DNA of 64,000 bases from Furfurilactobacillus curtus (GCF_045862785.1 NZ_BQXO01000004.1:133085-197084); one strand, 5' to 3'. Positions 25,051 to 33,924 are shown, numbered from the stretch's first letter. Numbers and translations are program-made. The notes: a model not told the origin generated them from the sequence alone.

Positions 25051-26604
25051 CTAGTCACTCGTCTCCGAGGCAACCACGGAACCTTTAGAATCATGAGTAG
25101 CTGTTGAAGTTTGCGCAACGTTCTGTTGCTCAGCTTCATTGGCTGCTGCGTCATAACTTTCGCCAACTGTTCGTGGCGTTAAATCCACTTTTTCTAACGG
25201 AATCACGTGCGTATGATGCCGCAACTTATAATACAACCACAAAACTAAGAATAATGGCACACTCATATAGGTGATTAAAATGGCTTGAAAATCAAGCTGT
25301 GCAAAAGACTTTAAATCTTGGCCCACAATTACAACGATCCCTAAGACTAAGGCTAAGACGGGACCAAATGGGAACCATTTTGCATGATAACGTAGCTCCG
25401 ATACTTGATGACCTTGCTTAATGAAGGCTCGTCGGAACCGATAGTGGCTAATGGCAATTCCTAACCACGCAATGAAGCCCGTCAACCCAGAAGCGGCCAC
25501 CAAGTACATATAAATCATTGGTCCAAAAACACTTGTCAGGAACGTTAACAACCCCACAATGGTCGTTCCAATCAAAGACGCCATAGGAATCCCGCGCTTG
25601 TTGGTACGTCCAAAGAAGTCTGGCGCATACCCCTCATTCGCTAATGAATAAAGCATTCGCGTTGAAGCATACATGCCTGAATTAGCTGAAGAGATAACTG
25701 AGGTTAAAATAACCGCGTTCATGACACTGGCCGCAGCAGCTAACCCAGCTCGGCGAAAGACTAATGTAAATGGACTGATGGCAATATCAGAAGCACTCGA
25801 TCCCAATAAATCTTTACTGGTATATGGGATAATACATGCGATGACAAAGATCGCTAAAATATAGAATAATAAAATCCGCCAAAAGACCTGTCGAATGGCC
25901 TTAGGAATACTCTTTTCAGGCGTGGCACTTTCGCCAGCTTCAATCCCGATCAATTCTGTCCCTTGGAATGAGAATCCAGCCACGACAAACACTGATAGCA
26001 AGGCCGGCACGCCGCCGACAAATGGTGCCTTGTGGTAGGTCAAGTTGCTAAAACCAGTTGCATGCCCACCCATGATGCCAAAAATGGTCAATGTCCCGAC
26101 ACCCAAGAAGACTAACACAGTGACCACTTTAATAATGGACATCCAATATTCAGTCTCTCCAAAAGAGCGGACAGATAGCGCGTTAATCGTAAAGATCAAG
26201 ACTAAGGCAATCATACTAAAAATCCAAGCAGGCACATTAGGTAACCAAAATTGCATAACCAAAGCGGCCGTAGCAACATCAACCGCTAATGTAATTGCCC
26301 AGTTAAACCAATAGTTCCAGCCCATGGCAAACCCTAACGCTGGATCGACGAACTTTGTCGAATAGGCAGCAAATGATCCAGTCAATGGCATGTAAGTCGC
26401 CATTTCACCAAGACTCGTCATTAAGAAGAAGACCATGATACCAATTGCAATGTAGGCAACCAATGCCCCACCAGGACCTGCAGCGGAAATAGCGGATCCT
26501 GAGGCCACAAATAGCCCAGTTCCAATACTACCGCCTAACGCAATCATCGAAAGATGACGCGTCTTTAATTCACGCTTTACCGCGCGATTTTCATTTTCTG
26601 CCAT
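25051..26604 (-). CDS. lysP: Lysine-specific amino-acid permease
   Basis: This 517-residue APC-superfamily (AAT family) permease has about twelve membrane helices. The N-terminal KTRHLSMIALGGSIGTGLF contains the conserved helix-1 GSIGTG motif that binds the amino-acid carboxylate. The start MAENENRAVKREL follows GGGAGGA; a longer frame lacks a site. Sequence alone supports an amino-acid/H+ symporter; lysine as substrate comes from the lysine riboswitch directly upstream. The C-terminal tail from about residue 485 is Ser/Ala/Thr-rich and probably cytoplasmic. Confidence 0.88.
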   Translation of the reverse strand: MAENENRAVKRELKTRHLSMIALGGSIGTGLFVASGSAISAAGPGGALVAYIAIGIMVFFLMTSLGEMATYMPLTGSFAAYSTKFVDPALGFAMGWNYWFNWAITLAVDVATAALVMQFWLPNVPAWIFSMIALVLIFTINALSVRSFGETEYWMSIIKVVTVLVFLGVGTLTIFGIMGGHATGFSNLTYHKAPFVGGVPALLSVFVVAGFSFQGTELIGIEAGESATPEKSIPKAIRQVFWRILLFYILAIFVIACIIPYTSKDLLGSSASDIAISPFTLVFRRAGLAAAASVMNAVILTSVISSANSGMYASTRMLYSLANEGYAPDFFGRTNKRGIPMASLIGTTIVGLLTFLTSVFGPMIYMYLVAASGLTGFIAWLGIAISHYRFRRAFIKQGHQVSELRYHAKWFPFGPVLALVLGIVVIVGQDLKSFAQLDFQAILITYMSVPLFLVLWLYYKLRHHTHVIPLEKVDLTPRTVGESYDAAANEAEQQNVAQTSTATHDSKGSVVASETSD

Positions 26605-26661
26605 ATCGAGTTCCTCCCATTCATTAAAGAGAAGCACTTGATGTAATCTGAATAAATAAAA

Positions 26662-26903
26662 GGTCGGTCTGTTTGAAAGTGTTTTTCACACGCCAAACAA
26701 ACCGACCACAACATTCATCCTGGTCAATCGTTGATAGCGCCCCGCAACGTTTTTATTTGCTGCGACAGTCCGTCAGCTGTTAACCAACGGCCCAACTAAG
26801 TCTTGAAACAGCAAGCCTTAATTTCGGCGACGCACCCTTTTGCCAGATGTCAACGAGTCTGTCCACTCTCAACCTGACGACTAATGATTGTCGCAACCTC
26901 TTC
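26662..26903 (-). promoter_or_regulatory. Lysine riboswitch (L box)
   Basis: Read on the minus strand, the aptamer spans about 26903-26760. It starts GAAGAGGTTGCGACA, has the family core AAAGGGTGCGTCGCCGAA and GGGCCGT, and closes with GGACTGTCGCA, whose TGTCGCA pairs with the opening TTGCGACA (P1). A terminator stem GGTCGGT...ACCGACC (26662-26708) follows. Lysine should stabilise P1 and cause termination, lowering permease expression when lysine is plentiful. Confidence 0.9.
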
Positions 26904-26918
26904 ATTCGATATGTTCTG

Positions 26919-26947
26919 AGTATAGGAAGATGTTTAATAAAATGCAA
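26919..26947 (-). promoter_or_regulatory. lysP promoter
   Basis: TTGCAT (26942-26947), 17-base spacer, TATACT (26919-26924) on the minus strand, placing the start a few bases before the lysine aptamer. Confidence 0.75.
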
Positions 26948-27002
26948 CCTTTATTTTCATTTTGTTTTAATGAAACCGGATTCATTAATCAACAAAATTC
27001 GT

Positions 27003-27539
27003 TTAATGGTTGTTGCTTGGCTCTTCGTGTAACAAATTGCGCAGTTTGCGAATAAAAAAAGCATAATTGTCCGTGCTTTCATTCCAATCAACCGTTGGAA
27101 TGATTTCGGATTGAAGAATTCGCACCAACATTTGGTGAACTGAAACTTGCTCTAAAACAGTCCGATACTGGCGGTCAGCCATGGAAAATAAATCATTAAG
27201 CACTTGTGAGCCTCGATTTGCTAATGGCTCAACGTCATTAAACACACGGTCAATCAATCCGCTATTTGGAAACGAAGCAAAATCTCCCTCGACTGCAATG
27301 GCCGCATCCCAAACGGAAATTTGCCGAGCGTTGCGACCGATACTAAAGCCGCCCTGATTTCCAGAAACAGAGCGGACTAAGCCAGCAACGACTAGTTTAC
27401 GCATAATCTTTCGCATATAAGTCTGTGAACCGCCTAAACGGGTGTGAATAACTTCTGACGTAATGGGCGCTGACGCATCTTGTGTGGCCAAGAGCGCCAA
27501 AATACAGGCGGCCTGTTCGACACCTTTAGTTAATTGCAT
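27003..27539 (-). CDS. Rrf2-family transcriptional regulator
   Basis: This 178-residue protein has an Rrf2 winged helix (about residues 1-85) with the family segment SGNQGGFSIGR near residue 58. The three cysteines that bind an iron-sulphur cluster in IscR or NsrR are absent; the only cysteine is in the first helix. It is therefore more like cluster-free Rrf2 proteins such as YwnA or CymR. The ATG follows GGAGGGG. Its target is unknown; it lies 54 bases from a GNAT gene in the same direction. Confidence 0.85.
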   Translation of the reverse strand: MQLTKGVEQAACILALLATQDASAPITSEVIHTRLGGSQTYMRKIMRKLVVAGLVRSVSGNQGGFSIGRNARQISVWDAAIAVEGDFASFPNSGLIDRVFNDVEPLANRGSQVLNDLFSMADRQYRTVLEQVSVHQMLVRILQSEIIPTVDWNESTDNYAFFIRKLRNLLHEEPSNNH

Positions 27540-27593
27540 AATTTCCCCTCCATTTGGTTAACCACTACCAATCGGCTCCCCATGACAAACCAT

Positions 27594-28148
27594 TCATGAA
27601 GCTCCCATGGGGTTAGCTTGATAAAAGTCAGTAGCACTTAGACGATAAAAACATTCTTGTTTTCCAGGTGCAAAAAAATCATGTTCATTATGTTGTAACT
27701 GATGATCAAAACTAAAACCCATCTTTTTAAAAATATGCGCTGAGCGCTGATTATCTTCGAAGTAAGAGCCCCAAATATGCGTCAATCCCCGATTGAAAGC
27801 CTCGTTTAATGCAGCAGCGACCGCCTCACTCATGTAGCCATGACCCCAAACAGCCTCGTTTAACATGTAGCCTAAATCGCGCTGGTCATGAAGCAGTCGG
27901 CCCTCATCGTCTGTCTTGCCATAAAGACCGACTGTCCCAACAAATTGATTCGTCGACTTTACAACAATCCCCCATAGCCATCGCTGATGAAGTGTTTGGC
28001 GAATTAAAAAATGCCCCTCAAAGGAATTTTTAACCGGCTGAAAACCAGCCGGCAGGGCAACTTTAGGGTTGCTAACGATCGCTAAAAAAGCTTCATAGTC
28101 TGCTTCAGTTACGGCCCGCAGTCGTAACCGATCTGTTTCAATTGTCAC
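27594..28148 (-). CDS. GNAT acetyltransferase, RimJ/RimL type
   Basis: This roughly 184-residue protein matches acetyltransferase_3 enzymes that modify ribosomal-protein N-termini or small molecules. It begins IETDRLRLRAVTEADYEAFL, and the acetyl-CoA region is around LGYMLNEAVWGHGYMSEAV (key residues GxGxxxEA). NQRSAHIFKKMGF is the last conserved helix. I prefer a GTG start at 28148, nine bases after GGGGTAGG; a TTG at 28157 is also possible. The substrate cannot be predicted. Confidence 0.85.
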   Translation of the reverse strand: MTIETDRLRLRAVTEADYEAFLAIVSNPKVALPAGFQPVKNSFEGHFLIRQTLHQRWLWGIVVKSTNQFVGTVGLYGKTDDEGRLLHDQRDLGYMLNEAVWGHGYMSEAVAAALNEAFNRGLTHIWGSYFEDNQRSAHIFKKMGFSFDHQLQHNEHDFFAPGKQECFYRLSATDFYQANPMGAS

Positions 28149-28253
28149 AATCTTCAACCTACCCCGTCAATTAACTTTATTTCCATTCATAAAGTGACCT
28201 ACTCGGTTGTACAATTAACCAAATTAGTTATGATTACAACTGAGGTGTTCTTC

Positions 28254-29054
28254 ATGAAAACAATTCATCAATCATTAAATGGTCAAGCGTACTTCCACGG
28301 TTTTCTTCACGATTGTCCTGGACCGGCAGGACAAAAACATTTCCCAACTATCGTGATCGTTCCGGGTGGTTCATTTACCCATATTCCTGAATCTCAGGCA
28401 GAGCAAGTGGCACTGGCCTTCTTTGCTCGTGGCTTCAATGCCATTTATCTACGCTATTCATTTATCAGCGAGATAACGCCAATTTTACCAGTACCAATCA
28501 TTGAATTGGGCCAAACAATGGTTCTACTTAAAGACCATTCTGACTGGCCAGTCGATGCAAATCAAGTCTTGATTTTGGGAATGTCCGCTGGCGGTCTTGT
28601 AACTGCTCTATATAACGACTATTGGTCGTCAAGTTGGTTAACAAATGCCATTGGCACGACCGCAGCCCAACTTGAGCCACGCGCCACCATCCTCTGTTAT
28701 CCCGTCACTAATGTGCAACTTGGCTTTCCGACAACAGCAGCGACAATTGCCACTTGGACCAATGATCGCCAACGTGACGCCGCCGAAAGGCACGTAACGG
28801 CAGCCAACAAACCGACCTTTATTTGGGCAACCACCGAAGATCAGGCCGTGCCGATCACCAATAGTCTCGTCTACACCAAAGCGTTGTATGAACATCAGAT
28901 TCCATTGGAAGCCCATATTTTCAATCACGGCCCCCATGGCTTAGCCCTGGCGGATCAGACGACTGCTTGGAAACCAGGGACCGATTTGCCACATGTCGCA
29001 CACTGGTTTGAATTGGCTCTAGAATGGATCACCGATCTTTTAGCGGATGATTAA
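28254..29054 (+). CDS. Alpha/beta-hydrolase, BD-FAE-like esterase
   Basis: This 266-residue protein fits small carbohydrate-ester or acyl esterases. The nucleophile motif is GMSAG near residue 110, the oxyanion-hole strand reads VPGGSF near residue 38, the acid is D in TTEDQAVP near 206, and the histidine is in HGPHGLALAD near 238. The start MKTIHQSLNG follows TGAGGTG; the longer frame from 28194 lacks a site. It is divergent from the GNAT gene on its left. The true substrate is not evident. Confidence 0.82.
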   Translation: MKTIHQSLNGQAYFHGFLHDCPGPAGQKHFPTIVIVPGGSFTHIPESQAEQVALAFFARGFNAIYLRYSFISEITPILPVPIIELGQTMVLLKDHSDWPVDANQVLILGMSAGGLVTALYNDYWSSSWLTNAIGTTAAQLEPRATILCYPVTNVQLGFPTTAATIATWTNDRQRDAAERHVTAANKPTFIWATTEDQAVPITNSLVYTKALYEHQIPLEAHIFNHGPHGLALADQTTAWKPGTDLPHVAHWFELALEWITDLLADD

Positions 29055-29071
29055 AAATGAGAGTTCAATAA

Positions 29072-29171
29072 GGCTACTTGTGATTTTTTCACACGTGCTA
29101 TATCGACGCCTTTTCTACCTGTTTCATTTATGAAAATAATTAGTAGAAAATTAATGTCGAAAACGGTAGCC
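29072..29171. other. Bulged multi-stem RNA-like structure after the esterase gene
   Basis: Nested complementary pairs enclose about 100 bases: GGCTAC (29072-29077) with GTAGCC (29166-29171), TCGAC (29103-29107) with GTCGA (29155-29159), TTTTCTAC (29111-29118) with GTAGAAAA (29143-29150), and TTTCA with TGAAA inside. It could be a small RNA or an unusual terminator. Confidence 0.45.
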
Positions 29172-29189
29172 ATTTTCATTTGAACCGTG

Positions 29190-29367
29190 TACAATGCTTT
29201 TTCGTGGTCACCTATTTGACCTTTTCATCAGGCAGTAGCCAGCCAATGAAAAGTGTAACTGATGAGGAGTTACCCACCCATAATATGGCTACTGTCATGA
29301 TTCTTCGTGAATCAACCTGGCCGTTTTAACGGTACATTGTCCCGCGGAATTGTTTAGCACAATTCCT
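29190..29367 (+). promoter_or_regulatory. Candidate promoter and structured leader of the GNAT gene
   Basis: TACAAT (29190-29195) could be a -10 box, with a weak -35. The leader can form GGTCA/TGACC, then CTTTTCAT (29221-29228) with ATGAAAAG (29245-29252). It can also form CAGTAGCCA (29233-29241) with TGGCTACTG (29286-29294), GTAACT (29255-29260) with AGTTAC (29268-29273), a GATTC/GAATC hairpin (29299-29314), and GGAATTGT/ACAATTCC (29347-29367) right before AAAGGAG. The second and third helices interlock like an H-type pseudoknot. I know no matching RNA class. Confidence 0.5.
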
Positions 29368-29383
29368 GAAAGGAGCGAGTCTC

Positions 29384-29941
29384 ATGACATCATCCACTTT
29401 GAACGTTACATTACATTTTGCCGAAATCACTGATTTACCCGCAATTCAGGATATCATTAACGATGCTCGTGATTTTCTGGCTGATCAAAAAATCGATCAA
29501 TGGCAAAATGGCTATCCAGAACCAGATGTTATCGCCAATGACATCAAACGCGGTGAGACGGTGGCCTTAAAAGACGATGAAGGTACCATTTTAGCCATCG
29601 CTTCTTTGGTCAAAGGACTAGATCAACCATACGAAGCCATCATTGATGGCGACTGGCGCGTTAAGGGGACAACAAATAATTATGTCTCCATTCATCGTGT
29701 GGCCATGGCGAAGGCCTCACGTGGTCATCACTTAACCCATGATTTTTTTGATCTCATGAAGGAGCAAATTGCTGCGGATTCCGACATTGAGAGTATTCGC
29801 ATTGATACGCATCCAGAAAACTTTGGCATGCAACACGTTATCGAAACAAACGGTTTTGATTATATTGGTTTAGTCCCTGTGGTCGGTGGTCGGCCAGATG
29901 AAACTAATGTCGCTTATGATTTAGTATTAGACCGCGGCTAA
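29384..29941 (+). CDS. GNAT-family acetyltransferase
   Basis: This 185-residue protein has a GNAT fold: VTLHFAEITDLPAIQDII at the start, SIHRVAMAKASRGHHLTHD as the acetyl-CoA segment near residues 103-121, and IRIDTHPENFGMQHVIETNGF as the terminal conserved block (key residues N and GF). The acetyl-CoA loop lacks the full RxxGxG pattern, since it reads ASRGHH. The ATG follows AAAGGAG at the end of a structured leader. It converges on pepC with a shared terminator. Substrate unknown. Confidence 0.83.
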   Translation: MTSSTLNVTLHFAEITDLPAIQDIINDARDFLADQKIDQWQNGYPEPDVIANDIKRGETVALKDDEGTILAIASLVKGLDQPYEAIIDGDWRVKGTTNNYVSIHRVAMAKASRGHHLTHDFFDLMKEQIAADSDIESIRIDTHPENFGMQHVIETNGFDYIGLVPVVGGRPDETNVAYDLVLDRG

Positions 29942-29965
29942 TTGCCTAATAATTCAAGCTAGTCT

Positions 29966-30005
29966 ATAAAAAGTCCTTTCCGAAAAATCGGAAAGGACTT
30001 TTTAT
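29966..30005. terminator. Bidirectional terminator between GNAT gene and pepC
   Basis: An 18 bp perfect stem, ATAAAAAGTCCTTTCCGA with its complement, around an AAAA loop and with A/T flanks on both sides. Confidence 0.93.
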
Positions 30006-30040
30006 AACTATTTCAAAACTACTGTAAGCGGCTTACTGTT

Positions 30041-31375
30041 TTAAGCTAAGGCGCCCATTGGATCCCATGGTGCCAGTAATTCAGGGGTTTGTGCTTGTGC
30101 CTTCTGTAAAGCTTCTGGCATAAAGGTCTTGTTGACCACAACTTGGTAGCAATAAGCATCCATCCACGCGTCACTCATCACGAAGTAGCCCTTTTCACCA
30201 ACTTTGTCTCCCCAAGAGTTTTCAACCTTCCATTTAGTTGGTTTACCATCTACCAGGTCAACACCGGTCAAGACCATGGCATGGGTCATCAAACTTTCAC
30301 CATAGTCCAACCGTTCAGCCTTCGTCATGGCAAAATCAACGTCAAACAATTCGTCTTTGGCGTAAACTTGTAAATCCATAATCCCAGCTTTACGATCAGA
30401 ACTTTGCCCAACATCACAACCAAACCAAACGCTCTGTCCCGCTTCAAGTTGTGCGATCGCCATCTGCTTAAAGTTAGCCATATCCACGTTTAAATGCTTC
30501 ACTTGCCGGCCATTAACGACATTGCCAAGCATTTCAACGGTGTAAGTCTTATTGTAAGCTTTATCATCCGTTGGCGCGTTGATCACTGAGACGTATTGGG
30601 ACAAATCCCAGTTAACATATTTGTCGTAAAAGGCTTTAGGCGTCAATCCTTGATCAATATGGTAAGTCTTATCCTGATCACGATACTCAAAGTCAAACTT
30701 CTGCGCGGGCTCACCTAAAGCATAAGCCAAAATCCGGTAAACTTCTTGTAGCTTACGATCTTTAATTTCGTCAATTTCCGCCTGTGTCGCATGATTAGCC
30801 ACTAACTCACGTAAAGCGATCGCATCTTTACGCAACTTTTTGTTCAGCAACGCATTTAAGTCTGATGATGAAGATGAATTGAACGTCTCTGGCATCACTG
30901 ACTTCGGCACAACGCCGTATTTTTCGATCACGGCACAAATCATGTCCCACTGCCCACCATCTTGCTGGGGCGTTGCCATCAAAAAGGCTACTTTACGATC
31001 ATCCAACGGCTGATCCGCCGTGACCAAGACATTTTCGTAAAAGTAATTTGCTTTTTCAAACTTATCCCAGAAATTTGTGTAATTTTGGGACAATTCAAAA
31101 TCGCCAGGCAAGTTAAAAGTATCCTTCATTGAGTGACGCATCGTATTTAAAGCAGCAAACATCCAGCAACGACCGCTTTGTTTCTGGTTAGCTACATGTC
31201 CCGTGTCTAAATCGATGGAAAAAACTGGCGTCAGATCGACATTGGCCGCATTATCTTGGGCGGTGGCTAAGATACCATTATGTTTAATTGACCGTTCAAT
31301 CACCGCGGCATCTTTGCGATCCGCTAACTCTTCTTGGTACCGCTGAATTTGATCAGCTGTAATTTCACTACTCAA
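30041..31375 (-). CDS. pepC: Aminopeptidase C (bleomycin hydrolase family, C1B)
   Basis: This 444-residue cytoplasmic thiol aminopeptidase releases N-terminal residues from peptides taken up by the cell. The active cysteine is C70 in QKQSGRCWMF, the histidine lies in SLMTHAMVLTG, and the asparagine in VENSWGDKVG. I place the start at a TTG giving MSSEITADQIQ, which matches other lactobacillar PepC N-termini and follows AAGGAG with good spacing; a GTG three codons earlier overlaps that site. The C-terminus ends in MGALA, close to the position that trims the active site in the family. Confidence 0.93.
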   Translation of the reverse strand: MSSEITADQIQRYQEELADRKDAAVIERSIKHNGILATAQDNAANVDLTPVFSIDLDTGHVANQKQSGRCWMFAALNTMRHSMKDTFNLPGDFELSQNYTNFWDKFEKANYFYENVLVTADQPLDDRKVAFLMATPQQDGGQWDMICAVIEKYGVVPKSVMPETFNSSSSSDLNALLNKKLRKDAIALRELVANHATQAEIDEIKDRKLQEVYRILAYALGEPAQKFDFEYRDQDKTYHIDQGLTPKAFYDKYVNWDLSQYVSVINAPTDDKAYNKTYTVEMLGNVVNGRQVKHLNVDMANFKQMAIAQLEAGQSVWFGCDVGQSSDRKAGIMDLQVYAKDELFDVDFAMTKAERLDYGESLMTHAMVLTGVDLVDGKPTKWKVENSWGDKVGEKGYFVMSDAWMDAYCYQVVVNKTFMPEALQKAQAQTPELLAPWDPMGALA

Positions 31376-31406
31376 AACCCTCACACTCCTTTTCGTTGTT
31401 GGAATT

Positions 31407-31412
31407 AGTATA
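31407..31412 (-). promoter_or_regulatory. pepC -10 box
   Basis: TATACT on the minus strand, about 35 bases before the pepC start, with a weak TTTCTA as the possible -35. Confidence 0.5.
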
Positions 31413-31554
31413 CGACATTAGAAGTCGCTTAGAAAGCGAATCAGTTCCTAATCTCGTCGCAAATGTTTCTTTCTCCCTTTTTAAGCTAGCCTTATGCTGA
31501 TCTTTTTATGCTGGTTAAGAATCAAAATCACGTCACACGAATGGAGCGATGCTC

Positions 31555-31836
31555 ATGTTAAAAGATTCAGCCAACCTTATTGCTGCCAAAGTGGTCAGTG
31601 CTCATTGTCCACTGATCATCGCTGAAACAGAAACCGGGCAACGTTTTCAATTGCACCTAACCCGTCAGCAAAAACGGGATCCGTTATTTTGGGCAACGAT
31701 GTTAGATATTTTGCAGGCCGAGATCTGGTTGCCCATCACCAAACATTATCATGAAGTCATCGATAGCGGCTGGCTGCTCCCCCAACCCGCAACTGCGGTC
31801 GCATCCGCGGAGATTTTCGACTACAATAAGCGTTAA
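31555..31836 (+). CDS. Small protein of unknown function upstream of ciaRH
   Basis: I do not recognise this 93-residue soluble protein. The start MLKDSANLIAAKVV is eight bases after ATGGAG; an ATG two codons earlier is too close to the site. The middle part, ETETGQRFQLHLTRQQKRDP, suggests a compact beta fold, and there is no signal or membrane segment. It lies 28 bases before the response regulator gene in the same direction, so it is probably the first gene of that operon. Confidence 0.65.
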   Translation: MLKDSANLIAAKVVSAHCPLIIAETETGQRFQLHLTRQQKRDPLFWATMLDILQAEIWLPITKHYHEVIDSGWLLPQPATAVASAEIFDYNKR

Positions 31837-31864
31837 GAAAGCTTACCTTTAGGAGGGGACCACC

Positions 31865-32551
31865 ATGCAACAGCGCGCACGTGGCTTAATTATTGAAGAC
31901 GATCATTCTGTTTCAGACGGCATTAAGGAATTGCTGGTTGACCTATTAGATTGTGATCAGGCCTTTGATGGCGAAGAGGGCGAATTTATGGCGACACAAG
32001 GGATTTATGATTTAATTATTCTCGACTGGATGTTGCCGTCTGAAAGTGGCTTAGATGTCTTAAAGGCTATTCGTACTCAGCATTTGGACGTCCCTGTTTT
32101 ATTTTTGACAGCCAAGGACGGCCTTGATGATAAGATTCGTGGGTTTAACTTAGGCGCTGATGATTATTTGACGAAGCCTTTCCATCGTGAGGAACTAATG
32201 CTGCGTGTTCGAGCATTAATTAAGCGCACGGGGCACTTTCTGAACGAAAATGTCCTTCGGATGGGCGACATTGAGGTTAATTTGCAAAATCACGCGGTCA
32301 TTATTCAAGAACAATCCGTCCAGCTAAATGGTAAAGAGTTTGATCTCTTAGTGTACTTCATTCAAAATCAAGGCACCATCGTGACGAAGGATCAAATCTT
32401 CGATCGACTTTGGGGGTTTGATTCAGAAACTTCTATCACAGTGGTTGAAGTTTATGTTTCTAATCTCCGAAAGAAATTAAAACCATTCGGTGCTGATCAA
32501 TACATTAAAACATTGCGAAACGCCGGTTATTTGGTAGGAGTTGAGCCGTGA
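31865..32551 (+). CDS. ciaR: Response regulator, CiaR type (OmpR family)
   Basis: This 228-residue regulator has a receiver domain (about 6-118) with acidic pair E11/D12, phosphoacceptor D54 in LDWMLPSE and K104 in TKPF, then an OmpR-type winged helix (about 130-226). The segment GKEFDLLVYFIQNQG and the following IFDRLWGFDSETSIT closely match streptococcal CiaR, which controls cell-envelope stress and competence. The ATG follows AGGAGGGG. It overlaps the kinase gene by four bases. Confidence 0.88.
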   Translation: MQQRARGLIIEDDHSVSDGIKELLVDLLDCDQAFDGEEGEFMATQGIYDLIILDWMLPSESGLDVLKAIRTQHLDVPVLFLTAKDGLDDKIRGFNLGADDYLTKPFHREELMLRVRALIKRTGHFLNENVLRMGDIEVNLQNHAVIIQEQSVQLNGKEFDLLVYFIQNQGTIVTKDQIFDRLWGFDSETSITVVEVYVSNLRKKLKPFGADQYIKTLRNAGYLVGVEP

Positions 32552-33909
32552 ATAAAAAACAAGCAACACATGCCTTTGGTCGGCAACAATGGTGGCTATT
32601 CCTAAGCGAATTAATCAGCTTTGCCTTAATTTTTTTATCACTTGGCACGATTCTTTGGCGGGTCTTTCAGCCCTCGATTTACCAAGGTGTTGACCGCGGT
32701 ATCCGGGTTCAACGTCAACTACTATTAAACAAACCGGTTACCGGTGGTGCACCAAGCCAAGACGCCTTTCGTGCGATCGCATTTCGAACCTCGATTCTCG
32801 TCTTTGATCGCAAAGGAAAATTACTGAATGGCGCTGTCAATACGCCAGCGACACGTCAACAGACCAGTCCCAGCGCTAAGAGCGATTCTAGCAGTTCCGC
32901 GCCCAATGGTCAGGATAACTATACGGCTGTTTTACAACAATTGAAGTTAAATAAGGGACATCTAAATGAGCTACACGATGTCCGTATCAATCAGCAAAAC
33001 AATTTTCGAACGTTGACTTTTTATGTTCCCAAAACAAATTCAAACTTAGCTTACGCTGGCGACTACCTGATGATTGTCACCAATACTGATTCCGAAAAAG
33101 CTTCCATCGAAGTCTTCAAACGTGTATTAACGTGGTCCATGCTTATTTTTTGGGTCATTTCGATATTACTTAGCTATGTGCTAGCCCGTTTAAACATGCG
33201 ACCGATCTTAAGGTCGTGGCAACTTCAACGCGAGTTCGTTGCCAACGCTGCTCACGAATTGCGTACGCCGCTAACGGTTATTCAAAATAAATTGGAATTA
33301 ATGCTGACCCATCCTAATGATAAAATTATGGACCAAACTGAGCAAATCACCCTTTCATTGTCTGAAGTACGCCGGTTAAATTCTTTAACCAGTGATTTAC
33401 TCTTACTTGCACGATCAGATTCAAATATGACGCAGATTCGTACAGAAACAGTGCCCATGAAGGCATTCTTAACTGAAGTAAGTCAGCCCTATTCCGAAAT
33501 TGCTGCCAGTCAAGACAAACAATTCACCGAACAAATCGATCTAGATCGGCGTCTAACGATCGATAAACAGCGCATTCACCAATTAATCGTCATCTTTTTG
33601 GATAACGCACTGAAGTACACTGATCCAGGTGACACGGTAACCTTAATGGCACGTGTTGTGGGCACACGCTGGGAGTTACAAATTAAGGATACTGGCATCG
33701 GTATTGCTGATGCCGACAAACCACACGTCTTTGACCGTTTCTATCGCGTTGATAAATCTCGTAGCCGGGCAACTGGTGGCAACGGATTAGGCTTATCAAT
33801 TGCGAAATGGATTGCCGATAGCCACCGGGGCCGTATTAGTATTACCGACAATGTGCCACATGGCACGATTTTCACAATTAGCTTCCCACTCACCCACCCC
33901 AAAAATTGA
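32548..33909 (+). CDS. ciaH: Sensor histidine kinase, CiaH type
   Basis: This 453-residue kinase has membrane helices at about 15-38 and 194-213 flanking an extracytoplasmic domain of roughly 155 residues with a Ser-rich stretch near 107-118. The phosphoacceptor is H236 in AAHELRTPLT. The ATPase domain shows the N box DNALKYT, G1 DTGIGI and G2 NGLGLSIA. No PAS domain is seen. It is translationally coupled to ciaR. Its signal is not shown by the sequence. Confidence 0.88.
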   Translation: MNKKQATHAFGRQQWWLFLSELISFALIFLSLGTILWRVFQPSIYQGVDRGIRVQRQLLLNKPVTGGAPSQDAFRAIAFRTSILVFDRKGKLLNGAVNTPATRQQTSPSAKSDSSSSAPNGQDNYTAVLQQLKLNKGHLNELHDVRINQQNNFRTLTFYVPKTNSNLAYAGDYLMIVTNTDSEKASIEVFKRVLTWSMLIFWVISILLSYVLARLNMRPILRSWQLQREFVANAAHELRTPLTVIQNKLELMLTHPNDKIMDQTEQITLSLSEVRRLNSLTSDLLLLARSDSNMTQIRTETVPMKAFLTEVSQPYSEIAASQDKQFTEQIDLDRRLTIDKQRIHQLIVIFLDNALKYTDPGDTVTLMARVVGTRWELQIKDTGIGIADADKPHVFDRFYRVDKSRSRATGGNGLGLSIAKWIADSHRGRISITDNVPHGTIFTISFPLTHPKN

Positions 33910-33924
33910 ATTTCAATTCAGTCA

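Noticed and set aside
29259..29266. CTGATGAG, the core of a hammerhead ribozyme
   Set aside because: No GAAA core segment or third stem is positioned to complete a hammerhead; the bases are better explained by the GTAACT/AGTTAC hairpin.
31480..31540. CiaR box (TTTAAG-N5-TTTAAG) before the ciaRH operon
   Set aside because: Only one half-site (TTTAAG in the CTTTTTAAGCTAG context) matches; the second half is poor.
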